Source: Devosia sp. Root436 | GTDB taxonomy: Bacteria; Pseudomonadota; Alphaproteobacteria; Rhizobiales; Devosiaceae | Assembly: GCF_001426345.1 (NCBI RefSeq) | Contig: NZ_LMEM01000014.1 | Location: 62,001 to 126,000, forward strand | DNA: 64,000 bases | Direction: 5' to 3' | In this document: positions 21,379-31,760 of the stretch, in pieces | Position numbering within the stretch: position 1 is the stretch's first letter | Layout: each line of letters begins with the position of its first letter | The notes under the pieces: model-generated | Databases searched by the model: none | The model's input: only the letters and a program-made list of their open reading frames with translations | Told to the model about the DNA's origin: nothing | Position numbers and translations under genes: made by a program

Positions 21379-21798
21379 ATGACGCAACTATCGGGACGCA
21401 TCGTCGCCGGAATCGGCTTTGCCAGCGCCGCCACGGCCGATGAGGTGATCGGCCTGATCGAGGCCAGCCTCGCCGAGGCCGGTCTGGCCTCCGGCCACCT
21501 TGCCGCCATCGCCACCCACAGGCGCAAGCTGGGCACCATGCTGCCGCTCAGCGTCGCCGCCCATTTCGGCGTGCCGCTGCGCCTGCTTGATGACAGGGAC
21601 TTGCCGATGCTCGGCCTTGCCGAAGGTGCCGCCGCCGCCGCCGGCCCACTGCGCCTGGGCAAGCGCAAATCGGCCTATGCCACCTGCGCCTTGGCCGATT
21701 GCCGCCCCGGCTTCACCATCGCCGCCTTCGGTCAGCCGCCGATATCCAGCGCCGCGATGGCCTCGTCGAGGCTCGCCACTTCATTGGCCGGGCCATAG
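21379..21798 (+). CDS. cobE: Cobalamin biosynthesis protein CobE/CbiG C-terminal-like
   Basis: A 139-residue protein beginning MTQLSGRIVAGIGFASAATADEV, which matches the CobE / CbiG C-terminal domain family (G-I-G then A-T-A-x-E, with ATHRRK and the late S-x-Y-A-T-C-A). CobE is needed in the aerobic pathway, though its exact activity is unsettled. The start at 21379 follows GAGGCGAGAG; upstream in-frame sequence is not family-like. Its last 67 bases overlap the 3' end of cobK on the other strand. Confidence 0.8.
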   Translation: MTQLSGRIVAGIGFASAATADEVIGLIEASLAEAGLASGHLAAIATHRRKLGTMLPLSVAAHFGVPLRLLDDRDLPMLGLAEGAAAAAGPLRLGKRKSAYATCALADCRPGFTIAAFGQPPISSAAMASSRLATSLAGP

Positions 21799-22460
21799 AC
21801 CGGCCGCGCGATCATGACCACCTTGACCCCCAATTGCTTTGCCGCTTCCAGCTTGGCCGCGGTCTGTCCGCCGCCCGAATTCTTGGTGACCAGATGAGTG
21901 ATCCCCTCGCGCTTCATCAGCGCCACTTCGTCGCTCACCGAATAGGGCGGCCGCGTCTGCAACAGGCTGGCATGCCGTGGCATCTCCATGGCCGGCGCTT
22001 CGATCGTCCGCACCACGAATTGGCAATCGTCCCGCTCGAGGAAATGTGCCAGTCCCGTATGCCCGGTGGTCAACAGCACATCGGCATTGGGTGGCAGCGC
22101 CGCCGCCGCCTCGGCCACGGTCTCCACCGTAGTCCATTCCGCGCCGATCTGCTGCTCCCATGCCGGCCGCATATAGCGCACCAGCTTCACCCCCGCCTGC
22201 TGCGCCGCCGCCACCGCATTGATGGAAATCAGCCCCGCATAGGGGTGGGTCGCATCCACCAGCCGCTCGATTCCCGCCACCTTGAGATAGGCCGTCAGCC
22301 CCGGAATCCCGCCGAACTTGCCCATGCGCAATCCGCCCTCGGGGAGCTTGGGGTCCTGCGTGCGCCCCGCCAGCGAGGTCGTCACCTCATGCCCCATCGC
22401 CACCAGCCGATTGGCCAGCTCCCGCGCCTCGCCCGTGCCGCCCAGGATCAGGATTTTCAT
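21732..22460 (-). CDS. cobK: Precorrin-6A reductase
   Basis: NADPH-dependent reduction of precorrin-6A to precorrin-6B in the aerobic cobalamin pathway. The 242-residue protein has MKILILGGTGEARELA at the N-terminus, ATHPYA near residue 68 and VTKNSGG near residue 192, all CobK/CbiJ signatures. It is transcribed against the other cob genes and converges on cobE with a 67-base overlap. Confidence 0.93.
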   Translation of the reverse strand: MKILILGGTGEARELANRLVAMGHEVTTSLAGRTQDPKLPEGGLRMGKFGGIPGLTAYLKVAGIERLVDATHPYAGLISINAVAAAQQAGVKLVRYMRPAWEQQIGAEWTTVETVAEAAAALPPNADVLLTTGHTGLAHFLERDDCQFVVRTIEAPAMEMPRHASLLQTRPPYSVSDEVALMKREGITHLVTKNSGGGQTAAKLEAAKQLGVKVVMIARPVYGPANEVASLDEAIAALDIGG

Positions 22461-22532
22461 AGCTCTAGCGGTGCTCCTTTTCGTCAATGTGCCCATTCGG
22501 GCCGAGGCCGACAAGAGCGCCGTTCGCGCGGC

Positions 22533-22600
22533 CCCACCCCACCCTCAGTTCATCGCCTCCCTCCCCCTTGTGGGGAGGGATCAAGGGTGGGTGTGAGTCA
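22533..22600. repeat. Palindromic repeat (family F) between cobK and cobA
   Basis: CCCCACCCCACCCTCAG, then CCTCCCTCCCCCTTGTGGGG, then AGGGATCAAGGGTGGGTGTG. It resembles the in-frame copy in cobN at 17264 and the intergenic copy at 43151. It lies between the divergent starts of cobK and cobA. Confidence 0.75.
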
Positions 22601-22624
22601 CGCTGTCTGGAAAGGCTATCGTTG

Positions 22625-23434
22625 ATGCAAGGCCATTTCGCTGCTCTCGATCACGCCGATTTCCCGCCGCTGGAGCCCGGCTCAGTCTGGCTCGTCGGCG
22701 CCGGCCCCGGTGGTCCGGGTCTCGTCTCGCTACTGGCCTATCACGCCCTCGGCCAGGCCGATGTCATCGTGCATGACGCGCTCGTCTCGCCCGACCTCAT
22801 GGCCATGGCGCCGGAACACACACAACGTGTGTTCGCCGGCAAGCGCGGCGGCAAGCCCTCGCCGAAACAGGCCGACATCACCCTGCAACTGATCGACCTT
22901 GCCCGCGCGGGCAAGCGCGTCCTGCGCCTCAAGGGCGGCGATCCCTTCATGTTCGGCCGCGGCGGCGAGGAAGCGGGCGCCCTGGTCCGCGCGGGCGTGC
23001 CCTTCCGCATCGTCCCGGGCATATCCTCGGGCCTTGCCGGGCCCGCCTATGCCGGCATCCCGATCACCCATCGCGACACCAATCACGCCGTCATCTTCCT
23101 CACCGGGCACGATGAAACCGGCGCCGTCCCCCATTCGGTCGATTGGGCCGCTATCGCCAATGCCGCCCCGGTCATCGTCATGTTCATGGCGGTCAAGCAC
23201 CTCCCCTCCATCGCCCAGAAGCTCCTCGCCGCCGGCCGCCCCGCCACCGACCGCCTCGCCGCGATCTCCCACGCCGCCACCCCCCAGCAGTCCATCATCG
23301 AAACCACCCTGGCCCAGGCCCACACCCTGACCGGCGTGCCCACCCCCGCCATCGTCGTTCTCGGCCCCGTCAGCGCCTATCGTCAGTCGCTCGATTGGTA
23401 TGTCGGCGAAGCCCGGAGGCATGTCTTTGGCTAG
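22625..23434 (+). CDS. cobA: Uroporphyrinogen-III C-methyltransferase
   Basis: SAM-dependent methylation of uroporphyrinogen III at C2 and C7 to precorrin-2, the entry into the corrin branch. The 269-residue product has the two SUMT signatures: VGAGPGGPGL at 24-33 and KGGDPFMFGRGGEEA at 103-117. It lacks the CysG-type dehydrogenase/ferrochelatase domain. Start ATG at 22625. It is followed by a repeat and then cobB. Confidence 0.95.
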   Translation: MQGHFAALDHADFPPLEPGSVWLVGAGPGGPGLVSLLAYHALGQADVIVHDALVSPDLMAMAPEHTQRVFAGKRGGKPSPKQADITLQLIDLARAGKRVLRLKGGDPFMFGRGGEEAGALVRAGVPFRIVPGISSGLAGPAYAGIPITHRDTNHAVIFLTGHDETGAVPHSVDWAAIANAAPVIVMFMAVKHLPSIAQKLLAAGRPATDRLAAISHAATPQQSIIETTLAQAHTLTGVPTPAIVVLGPVSAYRQSLDWYVGEARRHVFG

Positions 23435-23454
23435 GCAAGGGACTCCTGGTTTGC

Positions 23455-23588
23455 GCCCCCTCCCCCCTGAGGGGAGAGTAGTGTCGCTAGGCCCGAAGGG
23501 CCGTAGCAGAGCTGGGGTGGGGGTCCCTTGCTTCTTGCCTCGAACGGCGACCCCCACCCCCAACCCCTCCCCTCAGGGGGGAGGGGAG
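23455..23588. repeat. Palindromic repeat between cobA and cobB
   Basis: Nested dyads: CCCCCTCCCCCCTGAGGGGA at the left pairs with TCCCCTCAGGGGGGAGGGGA at the right, and GGGGTGGGGGTC pairs with GACCCCCACCCC inside. It fills almost the whole cobA-cobB gap. Confidence 0.8.
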
Positions 23589-23611
23589 CCAACGCTCGGT
23601 GCGAACCAGCC

Positions 23612-24901
23612 ATGACATCAGGCCTCGTTATATCGGCCCCGCGCTCCGGCTCGGGCAAGACCACCATCACCCTTGGCCTGCTCGCCGCCCTGCGCCGCGC
23701 CGGCACCGTCGTCGCCCCCGCCAAGACCGGCCCCGACTATATCGACCCCGCCTTCCTCGCCCGCGCCGCCCTGCGCGAGGCGGTCAATCTCGACCCCTGG
23801 TCCATGAGCGCTGCCCGCCTCAAATCCCTCGCCGCCACCCAATCCACCGGCGCCGACCTCCTGTTGGTCGAAGGCGTCATGGGCCTCTTCGATGGCGCTG
23901 CCGACCATACCGGCTCCACCGCCGACCTTGCCGAACTGCTCACCCTTCCGGTCATCCTCGTGATCGACTCCGAGCGCCAGAGCCAGTCCGTCGCCCCCCT
24001 TGTCGCCGGCTTCGCCAATTGGCGCCCCGGCGTGCGCATTGCCGGCACCATCCTCAACCGCACCGCTTCCATGAAGCACGAGCGCATGCTGCTCGACGCC
24101 CTCACCGCCACCGGCATACCCTGCCTCGGCGCCATCCCCCGCGACGCGGCCCTCGCCCTCCCCGAACGCCATCTTGGCCTCGTCCTGCCCGGCGAAGTCG
24201 CCGCCTTCGACACCTTCCTCGATGCCGCCGCCGAGGCTGTCGCCAGCTACATCGATCTCCCCCGCCTCACCGCCCTCGCCACCCCCGTCGCCGAACCCGA
24301 CTCGTCCCCCGCGCCGCTGCCCCCTCTCGGCCAGCACATCGCCATCGCCCGCGACGACGCCTTCGCCTTCCTCTATCCGCATATCCTCGATGGCTGGCGC
24401 AGCATGGGCGCCGAACTGAGCTTCTTCTCGCCCCTGCTCGATGAAGTCCCGGCCGCCGCTGCCGACGCCGTCTATCTCCCCGGCGGCTATCCCGAACTCC
24501 ACGCCGCCAGGCTGGCGAATGCGACCAATTTCAGATCCGGCCTCCACGCCGCCCGCGACCGGGGCGCGCTGCTCTACGGCGAATGTGGGGGCTTCATGGT
24601 CCTGGGTGAAACGCTTATCGACAAAGCCGGGCAGGGCCATGCCATGGCCGGCCTCCTCCCCGTCACCACCCGCATCGATCGCCCCAAGCGCATCCTCGGC
24701 TATCGCCGCCTCACCCAGTCCGGCGCGCTGCCCTGGCCCGGCCAGCTCAACGGCCACGAATTCCACTATTCCTCCGCCAAACAATCCCGCCTGCCGCCCC
24801 TCTTCGCCGCCACCGACGCCCTGGGCACCCCGCTCCCCCCCATGGGCGCCGCCATCAACCGCGTCATGGGCTCTTACGCCCATGTCGTGGATGCGGCATA
24901 A
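23612..24901 (+). CDS. cobB: Hydrogenobyrinic acid a,c-diamide synthase
   Basis: Glutamine-dependent amidation of hydrogenobyrinic acid at the a and c side chains. The 429-residue protein has an N-terminal dethiobiotin-synthetase-like ATP-binding domain ([11 protein letters not shown] at 8-18) and a C-terminal class I glutamine amidotransferase domain with nucleophile Cys325 in [11 protein letters not shown]. The start at 23612 is the ATG before TSGLVISAP; the longer frame translates the upstream repeat. cobQ starts 8 bases after its stop. Confidence 0.94.
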   Translation: MTSGLVISAPRSGSGKTTITLGLLAALRRAGTVVAPAKTGPDYIDPAFLARAALREAVNLDPWSMSAARLKSLAATQSTGADLLLVEGVMGLFDGAADHTGSTADLAELLTLPVILVIDSERQSQSVAPLVAGFANWRPGVRIAGTILNRTASMKHERMLLDALTATGIPCLGAIPRDAALALPERHLGLVLPGEVAAFDTFLDAAAEAVASYIDLPRLTALATPVAEPDSSPAPLPPLGQHIAIARDDAFAFLYPHILDGWRSMGAELSFFSPLLDEVPAAAADAVYLPGGYPELHAARLANATNFRSGLHAARDRGALLYGECGGFMVLGETLIDKAGQGHAMAGLLPVTTRIDRPKRILGYRRLTQSGALPWPGQLNGHEFHYSSAKQSRLPPLFAATDALGTPLPPMGAAINRVMGSYAHVVDAA

Positions 24902-24909
24902 CCCTCGTC

Positions 24910-26370
24910 ATGGCTAAATCCCTGATGTTCATGGGCACCGGCTCCGATGTCGGCAAATCCCTCCTCGTCGCCGGCCTCTGCCGCGCGCTGGCCAATCGCG
25001 GCCTCCGCGTCGCCCCCTTCAAGCCGCAGAACATGTCCAACAATGCCGCCGTCACCACGGATGGCGGCGAAATCGGCCGCGCCCAGGCCCTCCAGGCCCG
25101 CGCCGCCCGCCGCGACCCGATCACCGCCATGAACCCGGTTCTCCTCAAGCCCGAGCAGGAAACCGGCTCCCAGGTCGTGGTTCGCGGCCAGCGCCGCGCC
25201 TCCATGTCGGCCCGCGCCTACTGGCAGGAACGCGGCAAGCTCATGCCCGAAGTCCTCGCCGCCTTCCACGACCTCGCCGCCACTGCCGATATCGTCCTCG
25301 TCGAAGGCGCCGGCAGCGCCTCCGAGGTCAATCTGCGCGCCAACGATATCGCCAATTTCGGCTTCGCCCAGGCCGGCAATATCCCGGTCGTTCTGGTCGG
25401 CGACATTCACCGCGGCGGCGTCATCGCTTCCCTCGTCGGCACTTTCGCCGTCATCGACCCAGCCGACGCCGCCCGCATCCGCGCCACCCTGGTCAACAAG
25501 TTCCAGGGCGATCCCGCCCTCTTCGCCGATGGCGTGACATTCCTCCAAACCCGCACCGGCGTCCCCTGCTTCGGCCCCGTTCCCTGGTTCGCCGACGCGG
25601 CAAAGCTCCCCGCCGAAGATGTCCTCGCGCTGGAAAGCTATGCCGGCAGCAGGGCAGGTGCCTTCACCATTGCCGTGCCCCGCCTGCCGCGCGTCGCCAA
25701 TTTCGACGATCTCGATCCCCTCCGCGCCGAGCCCGGCGTCAGCGTCATCATGGTCGAGCCAGGCCAGCCGCTGCCGCGCAACGCCGATCTCGTCATCCTG
25801 CCCGGCTCCAAATCCACCCGCAGCGATCTCGCCGCCCTGCGCCAGAATGGCTGGGACATCGACCTCATGGCCCATGTCAGGGCCGGCGGCAGGGTCCTCG
25901 GCATCTGCGGCGGCTATCAGATGCTCGGCCGCACCATAGCCGACCCCGATGGCGTCGAGGGCAGCTCCGGCACCAGCCCCGGCCTCGGCCTGCTCGACGT
26001 CGAAACCGTGCTCACGCCGGTCAAGCAGCTCCGCGTCGAACACGCCACCCACGCCGCCACTGGCGCCGCCATATCCGGCTACCACATGCATATGGGCGTC
26101 ACCTCCGGCCCCGACACGGCCCGCCCCTTCGCCCATGTGTCGGGGGCCCCCGAAGGCGCCACCAGCATGGACGGCCGCGTCACCGGCACCTATCTCCACG
26201 GCCTCTTCGCTGCCGACCCCTTCCGCCGCGCCATGCTCGGCAATGCCGCCAGCCCCGATCTTGCCTACGAGGCTAGCATCGAGCAAACCCTTGACGATCT
26301 CGCCGCGCACCTGGAACGCAACTTGGACATAAATGCCCTGCTGGCACTTGCCGGACCCCTTACGCCCTAG
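24910..26370 (+). CDS. cobQ: Cobyric acid synthase
   Basis: Amidates the b, d, e and g side chains of adenosylcobyrinic acid a,c-diamide using glutamine and ATP. The 486-residue product has the ATP-binding motif [11 protein letters not shown] at 9-19, FKPQNMSNN near 37, the amidotransferase nucleophile Cys333 in [10 protein letters not shown], and the late GTYLHGLF motif. It follows cobB by 8 bases and was probably cotranscribed from cobA or cobB. Confidence 0.96.
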   Translation: MAKSLMFMGTGSDVGKSLLVAGLCRALANRGLRVAPFKPQNMSNNAAVTTDGGEIGRAQALQARAARRDPITAMNPVLLKPEQETGSQVVVRGQRRASMSARAYWQERGKLMPEVLAAFHDLAATADIVLVEGAGSASEVNLRANDIANFGFAQAGNIPVVLVGDIHRGGVIASLVGTFAVIDPADAARIRATLVNKFQGDPALFADGVTFLQTRTGVPCFGPVPWFADAAKLPAEDVLALESYAGSRAGAFTIAVPRLPRVANFDDLDPLRAEPGVSVIMVEPGQPLPRNADLVILPGSKSTRSDLAALRQNGWDIDLMAHVRAGGRVLGICGGYQMLGRTIADPDGVEGSSGTSPGLGLLDVETVLTPVKQLRVEHATHAATGAAISGYHMHMGVTSGPDTARPFAHVSGAPEGATSMDGRVTGTYLHGLFAADPFRRAMLGNAASPDLAYEASIEQTLDDLAAHLERNLDINALLALAGPLTP

Positions 26371-26376
26371 AAAAAC

Positions 26377-26461
26377 CACGGCGTCATTCCCGCGAAAGCG
26401 GGAATCTCCCTTCGGACGCACCACCAGGGGCGTTTCCCGCTTTCGCGGGAATGACGCCGTG
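26377..26461. repeat. Palindromic repeat (family D) between cobQ and cobD
   Basis: Perfect 27-base inverted arms at 26377-26403 (starting CACGGCGTCATTCCCGCG) and 26435-26461 (ending CGGGAATGACGCCGTG) enclose a 31-base loop. It is 6 bases after the cobQ stop. Confidence 0.9.
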
Positions 26462-26509
26462 GGTAAACGGGAGTGTGACACTGCGGGTAGAATTCAAACG
26501 GACGCCACC

Positions 26510-27472
26510 ATGCACGCCTTCATCGCCCCCCTCGCGCTGCTGCTCGAACGCTGGCTCGGCTATCCGCAGCGCCTGGTCGATCTCATCGGCCATCCCGTCA
26601 TCTGGATGGGCCGCTTCATCACCTTCATGGAAAAGGGCGTCGACAAGCGCGAGCGCACGCCCCGCCAGCGCCGCGATGCCGGCATTTTCACGCTCGGCAT
26701 CCTGCTGCTGGTCACGCTTGTCGTTACCCTGATGGTGCAGCAGCTCCTGCGCAGCTTTCCACTCGGCTGGGTCCTCGAAATCCTCGTCGCCACGCCCTTC
26801 CTGGCGCAGAAGGAACTCGGCCGCTCCGTCGAGGCCGTTGCCACCGCCCTGCGCACTTCGCTCGATGCCGGCCGCGAAGCGGTCAGCCACATTGTCGGCC
26901 GCGACCCCCAGGCGCTCGATGAAGCCGGGGTCGCCCGCGCGGCCATCGAAACCCTGGCCGAAAGCACCTCCGACGGTATTGTCGCCCCCTGGTTCTGGCT
27001 GGTCATCTTCGGCCTGCCCGGCATTGCCCTCTACAAGGCCATCAACACGGCCGATTCCATGATCGGCCATATGAACGCCCGCTACCGCGACTATGGCTGG
27101 GCCGCCGCCAGGCTCGACGATCTCGTCAACTGGCTGCCCTCCCGCCTCACAGCCATCCTCGTCACCGCGGCCTGCTTCTTCACCCCACATGCCAGCCCCG
27201 GCAGCGCCTGGGCCATCGCCGTCAGGGATGCGCGCAAGCACGCTTCGCCCAATTCCGGCTGGCCCGAATCCGCCTTCGCCGGTGCATTGGGTTTCAAGCT
27301 GGGGGGCGCGCGCAGCTATGATGGCGAGGTGGTCGACCTGCCCAGCTTCGGGACCGGCAAATCCGAACTGGTGGGAAGCGACATCCTGCGCGCGCTGGAG
27401 CTGTATCGCAGTACGCTGAATGTGCTGCTGGGGGTGAGCGTGGTGATTGGGCTGCTGGGTTGGGTGGCCTAA
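26510..27472 (+). CDS. cobD: Adenosylcobinamide-phosphate synthase
   Basis: Inner-membrane CobD/CbiB, which attaches the aminopropanol arm to adenosylcobyric acid. The 320-residue product has several hydrophobic segments and the family pattern HPVIWMGRFI near the N-terminus, ESTSDGIVAPWFW near 151, INTADSMIGH near 178, and GWPESAFAGALG near 257. The start at 26510 is preferred because upstream in-frame codons are translated repeat sequence. It ends the cobA-to-cobD run. Confidence 0.94.
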   Translation: MHAFIAPLALLLERWLGYPQRLVDLIGHPVIWMGRFITFMEKGVDKRERTPRQRRDAGIFTLGILLLVTLVVTLMVQQLLRSFPLGWVLEILVATPFLAQKELGRSVEAVATALRTSLDAGREAVSHIVGRDPQALDEAGVARAAIETLAESTSDGIVAPWFWLVIFGLPGIALYKAINTADSMIGHMNARYRDYGWAAARLDDLVNWLPSRLTAILVTAACFFTPHASPGSAWAIAVRDARKHASPNSGWPESAFAGALGFKLGGARSYDGEVVDLPSFGTGKSELVGSDILRALELYRSTLNVLLGVSVVIGLLGWVA

Positions 27473-27495
27473 ACGAAAGAGAGCCACGATGCGAT

Positions 27496-27621
27496 CCTCT
27501 CTCCCTGAGGGGAGAGGGTTAGGGTGAGGGGTTCAGCGTGTGGGTATATCCCGATGCCGGCCCCAGCTCTGAACCCCTCACCCGACCCTGCGGGTCGACC
27601 TCTCCCCTCAGGGGAGAGGTA
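27496..27621. repeat. Palindromic repeat (family B) between cobD and cobU
   Basis: CCTCTCTCCCTGAGGGGAGA then GGGTGAGGGGTTCAG on the left; CTGAACCCCTCACCCGACCC then ACCTCTCCCCTCAGGGGAGA on the right. It lies between convergent cobD and cobU. Confidence 0.82.
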
Positions 27622-27640
27622 GGGCAGGCGAGCGTCAAAT

Positions 27641-28189
27641 CTAAGCCTCATGTATCCGCGGTTCCCGCCCAGTCGCGCCCTTGAGCGTCATCGGCAGTCC
27701 GGCCACGATGAAATGCACCTCGTCGCAAATCTCCGCCAGCCGTTGATGCGCCGATCCCGCCAGGTCGCGAAAGGTCCGCGCCATGGCATTGTCGGGCACG
27801 ATGCCCAGCCCGACCTCGTTGCTGACCAAAATCACCTTGGCCGCCTTGATCTGCACCAGCGTTGCGCCCAGTTCGCTCACCGCCTTGGCCACGTCCTCAT
27901 TGGCCAGCAGCAGGTTGGTGATCCACAGCGTCAGGCAATCGACCAGGATCACGTCATGATCCGCCGCTGCCTTGATCAGCGCATCCGATAGCGCCAGCGG
28001 CTCCTCGATAGTGGTGAACTGTGCTGCCCGCCCGGCCCGGTGGCTGGCTACGCGGTCGCGCATTTCGGCGTCCAGCGCTTCCGCCGTGGCGAGATAGGCC
28101 GGTCGTCTGCCGCTGCGGATGGCCAGCTGTTCGGCAAAGGCCGTCTTGCCCGATCGCGCCCCGCCCAGAATCAGCACATGTCCTGTCAT
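27641..28189 (-). CDS. cobU: Adenosylcobinamide kinase / adenosylcobinamide-phosphate guanylyltransferase
   Basis: Bifunctional CobU (CobP in the aerobic nomenclature): phosphorylates adenosylcobinamide, then transfers GMP to give adenosylcobinamide-GDP. The 182-residue protein has Walker A GGARSGKT at 9-16, a SHRAGR motif with the candidate guanylylated His near residue 50, DCLTLWITNLL, and VSNEVGLGIVPDN. A GGAGGAGG ribosome-binding site precedes the ATG at 28189. It is convergent with cobD and divergent from the kinase gene at 28405. Confidence 0.95.
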   Translation of the reverse strand: MTGHVLILGGARSGKTAFAEQLAIRSGRRPAYLATAEALDAEMRDRVASHRAGRAAQFTTIEEPLALSDALIKAAADHDVILVDCLTLWITNLLLANEDVAKAVSELGATLVQIKAAKVILVSNEVGLGIVPDNAMARTFRDLAGSAHQRLAEICDEVHFIVAGLPMTLKGATGREPRIHEA

Positions 28190-28404
28190 TGCGATGCCCT
28201 CCTCCGCCGTCCGCCACGGCGCCTATGGCAGCAAAAAGCGCGAGCGTCCAACCGGTTGCGCCATCCACGCATGCAAGCCGCGCCGTCAGCGCCCTTGGCG
28301 GCTGCTTTTTGTGCCTTATCCTACTTTCGTCTTAGCATCTTTCGCATTATGGTCCGCGCCGAACCGACACCCTAGAATCCCTCCAAGCTTCGGAGATCTT
28401 TCGC

Positions 28405-29346
28405 GTGACCAGATACTATCTTGGCGTCGATGGCGGCGGCACCAATTGCCGCGTGCGTCTGGCCGATGAGAATCTGAAAACGCTCGCCGAAGTCAAGAAT
28501 GGCCGTTCCAATCTGCAGATCGACGATGGCGAGCCCGCCTTCAAGGCCATAAGCGACGGCACGCGCGACGTGTTCAAGGCGGCCGGCCTCGATTATGCCG
28601 AAACCGCCAATACCTATGCCTGCTTCGGCATGGCCGGCGGTCGCATGGATTCTGCGCGCGCCGAATTCGCCGCGCGCCCCTGGCCCTTTGCCGGCGTCAA
28701 GGTCTATGACGATATCGACATCGCCCATGCTGGCGCCTTGGATGGCGGGGAGGGCGGCGTCATCATCGTCGGCACCGGCTCGGCTGCCATGTCCATCGTC
28801 GATGGTCAGCGCCATCAGGCCGGTGGCTGGGGCTTTCCCATTGGCGACCAGATGAGCGGCGCCATTCTCGGCCGCGAACTGGTGCGTTATGCCGTAGAGG
28901 CAGAGGACGGGCTGGTCGGGGCCTCCCCGCTCACCAGGGCGGTCATTGCCCAGCTTGGCGGGGACAACCAGGCCGTCATGACCTGGTCCTTCGGCACCGC
29001 CAAGGATGTGCGCATTGTCGGCGCCGACGGCTCGGACGGGCATGATGACCTGCTGGTCGGCCGCGCCCCGGCCGAATTTGGCCGCCTCATGCCGCTCTTC
29101 TTCGAGCATTTCGACAAGGGCGACCCGGTCGCCGCCAAAATGATGGAACTCGAGCTGAGCTATATCGACACCTATGTTCGCTGGTTCCAGTCGCACAATG
29201 CCAGCGTCATGGCCGTTGTCGGTGGCTTCGGCGAACGCCTGTTCCCCATTCTCCAGCAGCGCTACGGCAATTTCGTCGCCCTGCCCAAATTCGAGCCCCT
29301 CCATGGGGCCGTCATCCTCGCTCAGCAGAACTTTGCGTCAAACTAA
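28405..29346 (+). CDS. BadF/BadG/BcrA-type kinase, probably N-acetylglucosamine or glucosamine kinase
   Basis: A 313-residue ASKHA-superfamily ATPase with the phosphate-binding motif GVDGGGTNCR at 7-16, a second loop VGTGSAA near 131, and GGWGFPIGDQMSG near 147, which is typical of N-acetylglucosamine kinase-like proteins. The likely reaction is ATP-dependent phosphorylation of an amino sugar. The GTG start at 28405 follows CGGAG. zwf begins 13 bases after its stop, so it may be cotranscribed with zwf; its precise substrate is not determined by sequence. Confidence 0.85.
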   Translation: MTRYYLGVDGGGTNCRVRLADENLKTLAEVKNGRSNLQIDDGEPAFKAISDGTRDVFKAAGLDYAETANTYACFGMAGGRMDSARAEFAARPWPFAGVKVYDDIDIAHAGALDGGEGGVIIVGTGSAAMSIVDGQRHQAGGWGFPIGDQMSGAILGRELVRYAVEAEDGLVGASPLTRAVIAQLGGDNQAVMTWSFGTAKDVRIVGADGSDGHDDLLVGRAPAEFGRLMPLFFEHFDKGDPVAAKMMELELSYIDTYVRWFQSHNASVMAVVGGFGERLFPILQQRYGNFVALPKFEPLHGAVILAQQNFASN

Positions 29347-29359
29347 GGGACTTGCCCCA

Positions 29360-30841
<1,482 letters not shown>

Positions 30842-30848
30842 TAGATCT

Positions 30849-30979
30849 TGCCACGCCCTCGTGGTTCGAGGCGCTGAAGAAGCGCACCTCACCATGAGGC
30901 CTGTCGATACCCCGAGCTGGAAGTAGCCCTCATGTGAGGTGCGAGCCCTTCGCGAGCCTCGAACCACGAGGGCGTGGCA
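30849..30979. repeat. Palindromic repeat (family E) between zwf and pgl
   Basis: 23-base perfect inverted arms at 30849-30871 (TGCCACGCCCTCGTGGTTCG...) and 30957-30979 (...CGAACCACGAGGGCGTGGCA). Internal CTCACCATGAGG and CCTCATGTGAGG segments are mutually near-complementary. A second copy lies at 48687. It separates zwf from pgl within the likely operon. Confidence 0.88.
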
Positions 30980-30991
30980 CAAAGGAACAAG

Positions 30992-31687
30992 ATGACCATC
31001 GACCGCCGCACATTCGCCGATAAGCCCACCCTCGCCAGGGAACTGGCCGAGTCCGTGGCCGATCGCATCCGCGCATCCATCGAGACGCGCGGCATTGCGG
31101 CGATCGCCGTCAGCGGCGGCTCCACCCCGGCCCGTTTCTTCCAGGCCCTCGGCAAGACCAAGGATATCGACTGGTCCAAAGTCATCGTCACCCTGGTCGA
31201 CGAACGCTGGGTCGATGACACCAATGACCGCTCCAATGCGCTCCTGGTCAACGAGCGCATGCTGCAGGGCCCCGCCGCCACCGCTCGCTTCTTCCCGCTC
31301 TATTCGGGCGGCACCGAGCCCGACGCGACCCACGTCGCCAAAACCAACGCGCTCCTCGCCGACCTGCCTGACCAGTTTGCCGCCGTCATTCTCGGCATGG
31401 GCAATGACGGCCACACCGCCAGCTTCTTCCCCGGCGGCGATACGCTCGACGCAGCGCTGAGCGCCGATGGCCCCACGCTGGCCATTCGCGCCCCCGGCGC
31501 GGGCGAGCCGCGCATAACCTTTACCCTTCCGCGTCTCCTCCGCACGGACGGGCTGTACCTTCATATCGAAGGGGAGGAAAAGGCCGACGTGCTCGACACG
31601 GCTCTGGGCGATGGTCCCGTCGCGGACATGCCCATTCGTGCCGTCCTGCGGTCCGGCCACGCCGTCACTGTCTACTGGTGCCCCTAA
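30992..31687 (+). CDS. pgl: 6-phosphogluconolactonase
   Basis: Hydrolyses 6-phosphogluconolactone to 6-phosphogluconate. The 231-residue protein (DevB type, NagB-like fold) has [14 protein letters not shown] near 40, [14 protein letters not shown] near 70 and [14 protein letters not shown] near 137. Start ATG at 30992 after AAGGAACAAG; the in-frame GTG-type extension lies in the repeat. Confidence 0.95.
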   Translation: MTIDRRTFADKPTLARELAESVADRIRASIETRGIAAIAVSGGSTPARFFQALGKTKDIDWSKVIVTLVDERWVDDTNDRSNALLVNERMLQGPAATARFFPLYSGGTEPDATHVAKTNALLADLPDQFAAVILGMGNDGHTASFFPGGDTLDAALSADGPTLAIRAPGAGEPRITFTLPRLLRTDGLYLHIEGEEKADVLDTALGDGPVADMPIRAVLRSGHAVTVYWCP

Positions 31688-31760
31688 GTCCCCTCGGCGG
31701 TCCCCAATCGACCGCCCTGGCCACCGAAGGGTTCCAGGCCATCATAGGTTAGGAGCCACC

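Noticed and set aside
27954-28268. 104-codon minus-strand open frame overlapping cobU in another frame
   Set aside because: It has no ribosome-binding site or family match and lies mostly inside the clear cobU gene.
28190-28404. Second cobalamin riboswitch upstream of cobU
   Set aside because: The gap lacks the B12 box and the other conserved riboswitch elements on either strand.
30865-30871. GGTTCGAG resembling a tRNA T-loop (also near 48700)
   Set aside because: It lies in the family E repeat arms and no acceptor or anticodon stem can be built around it.
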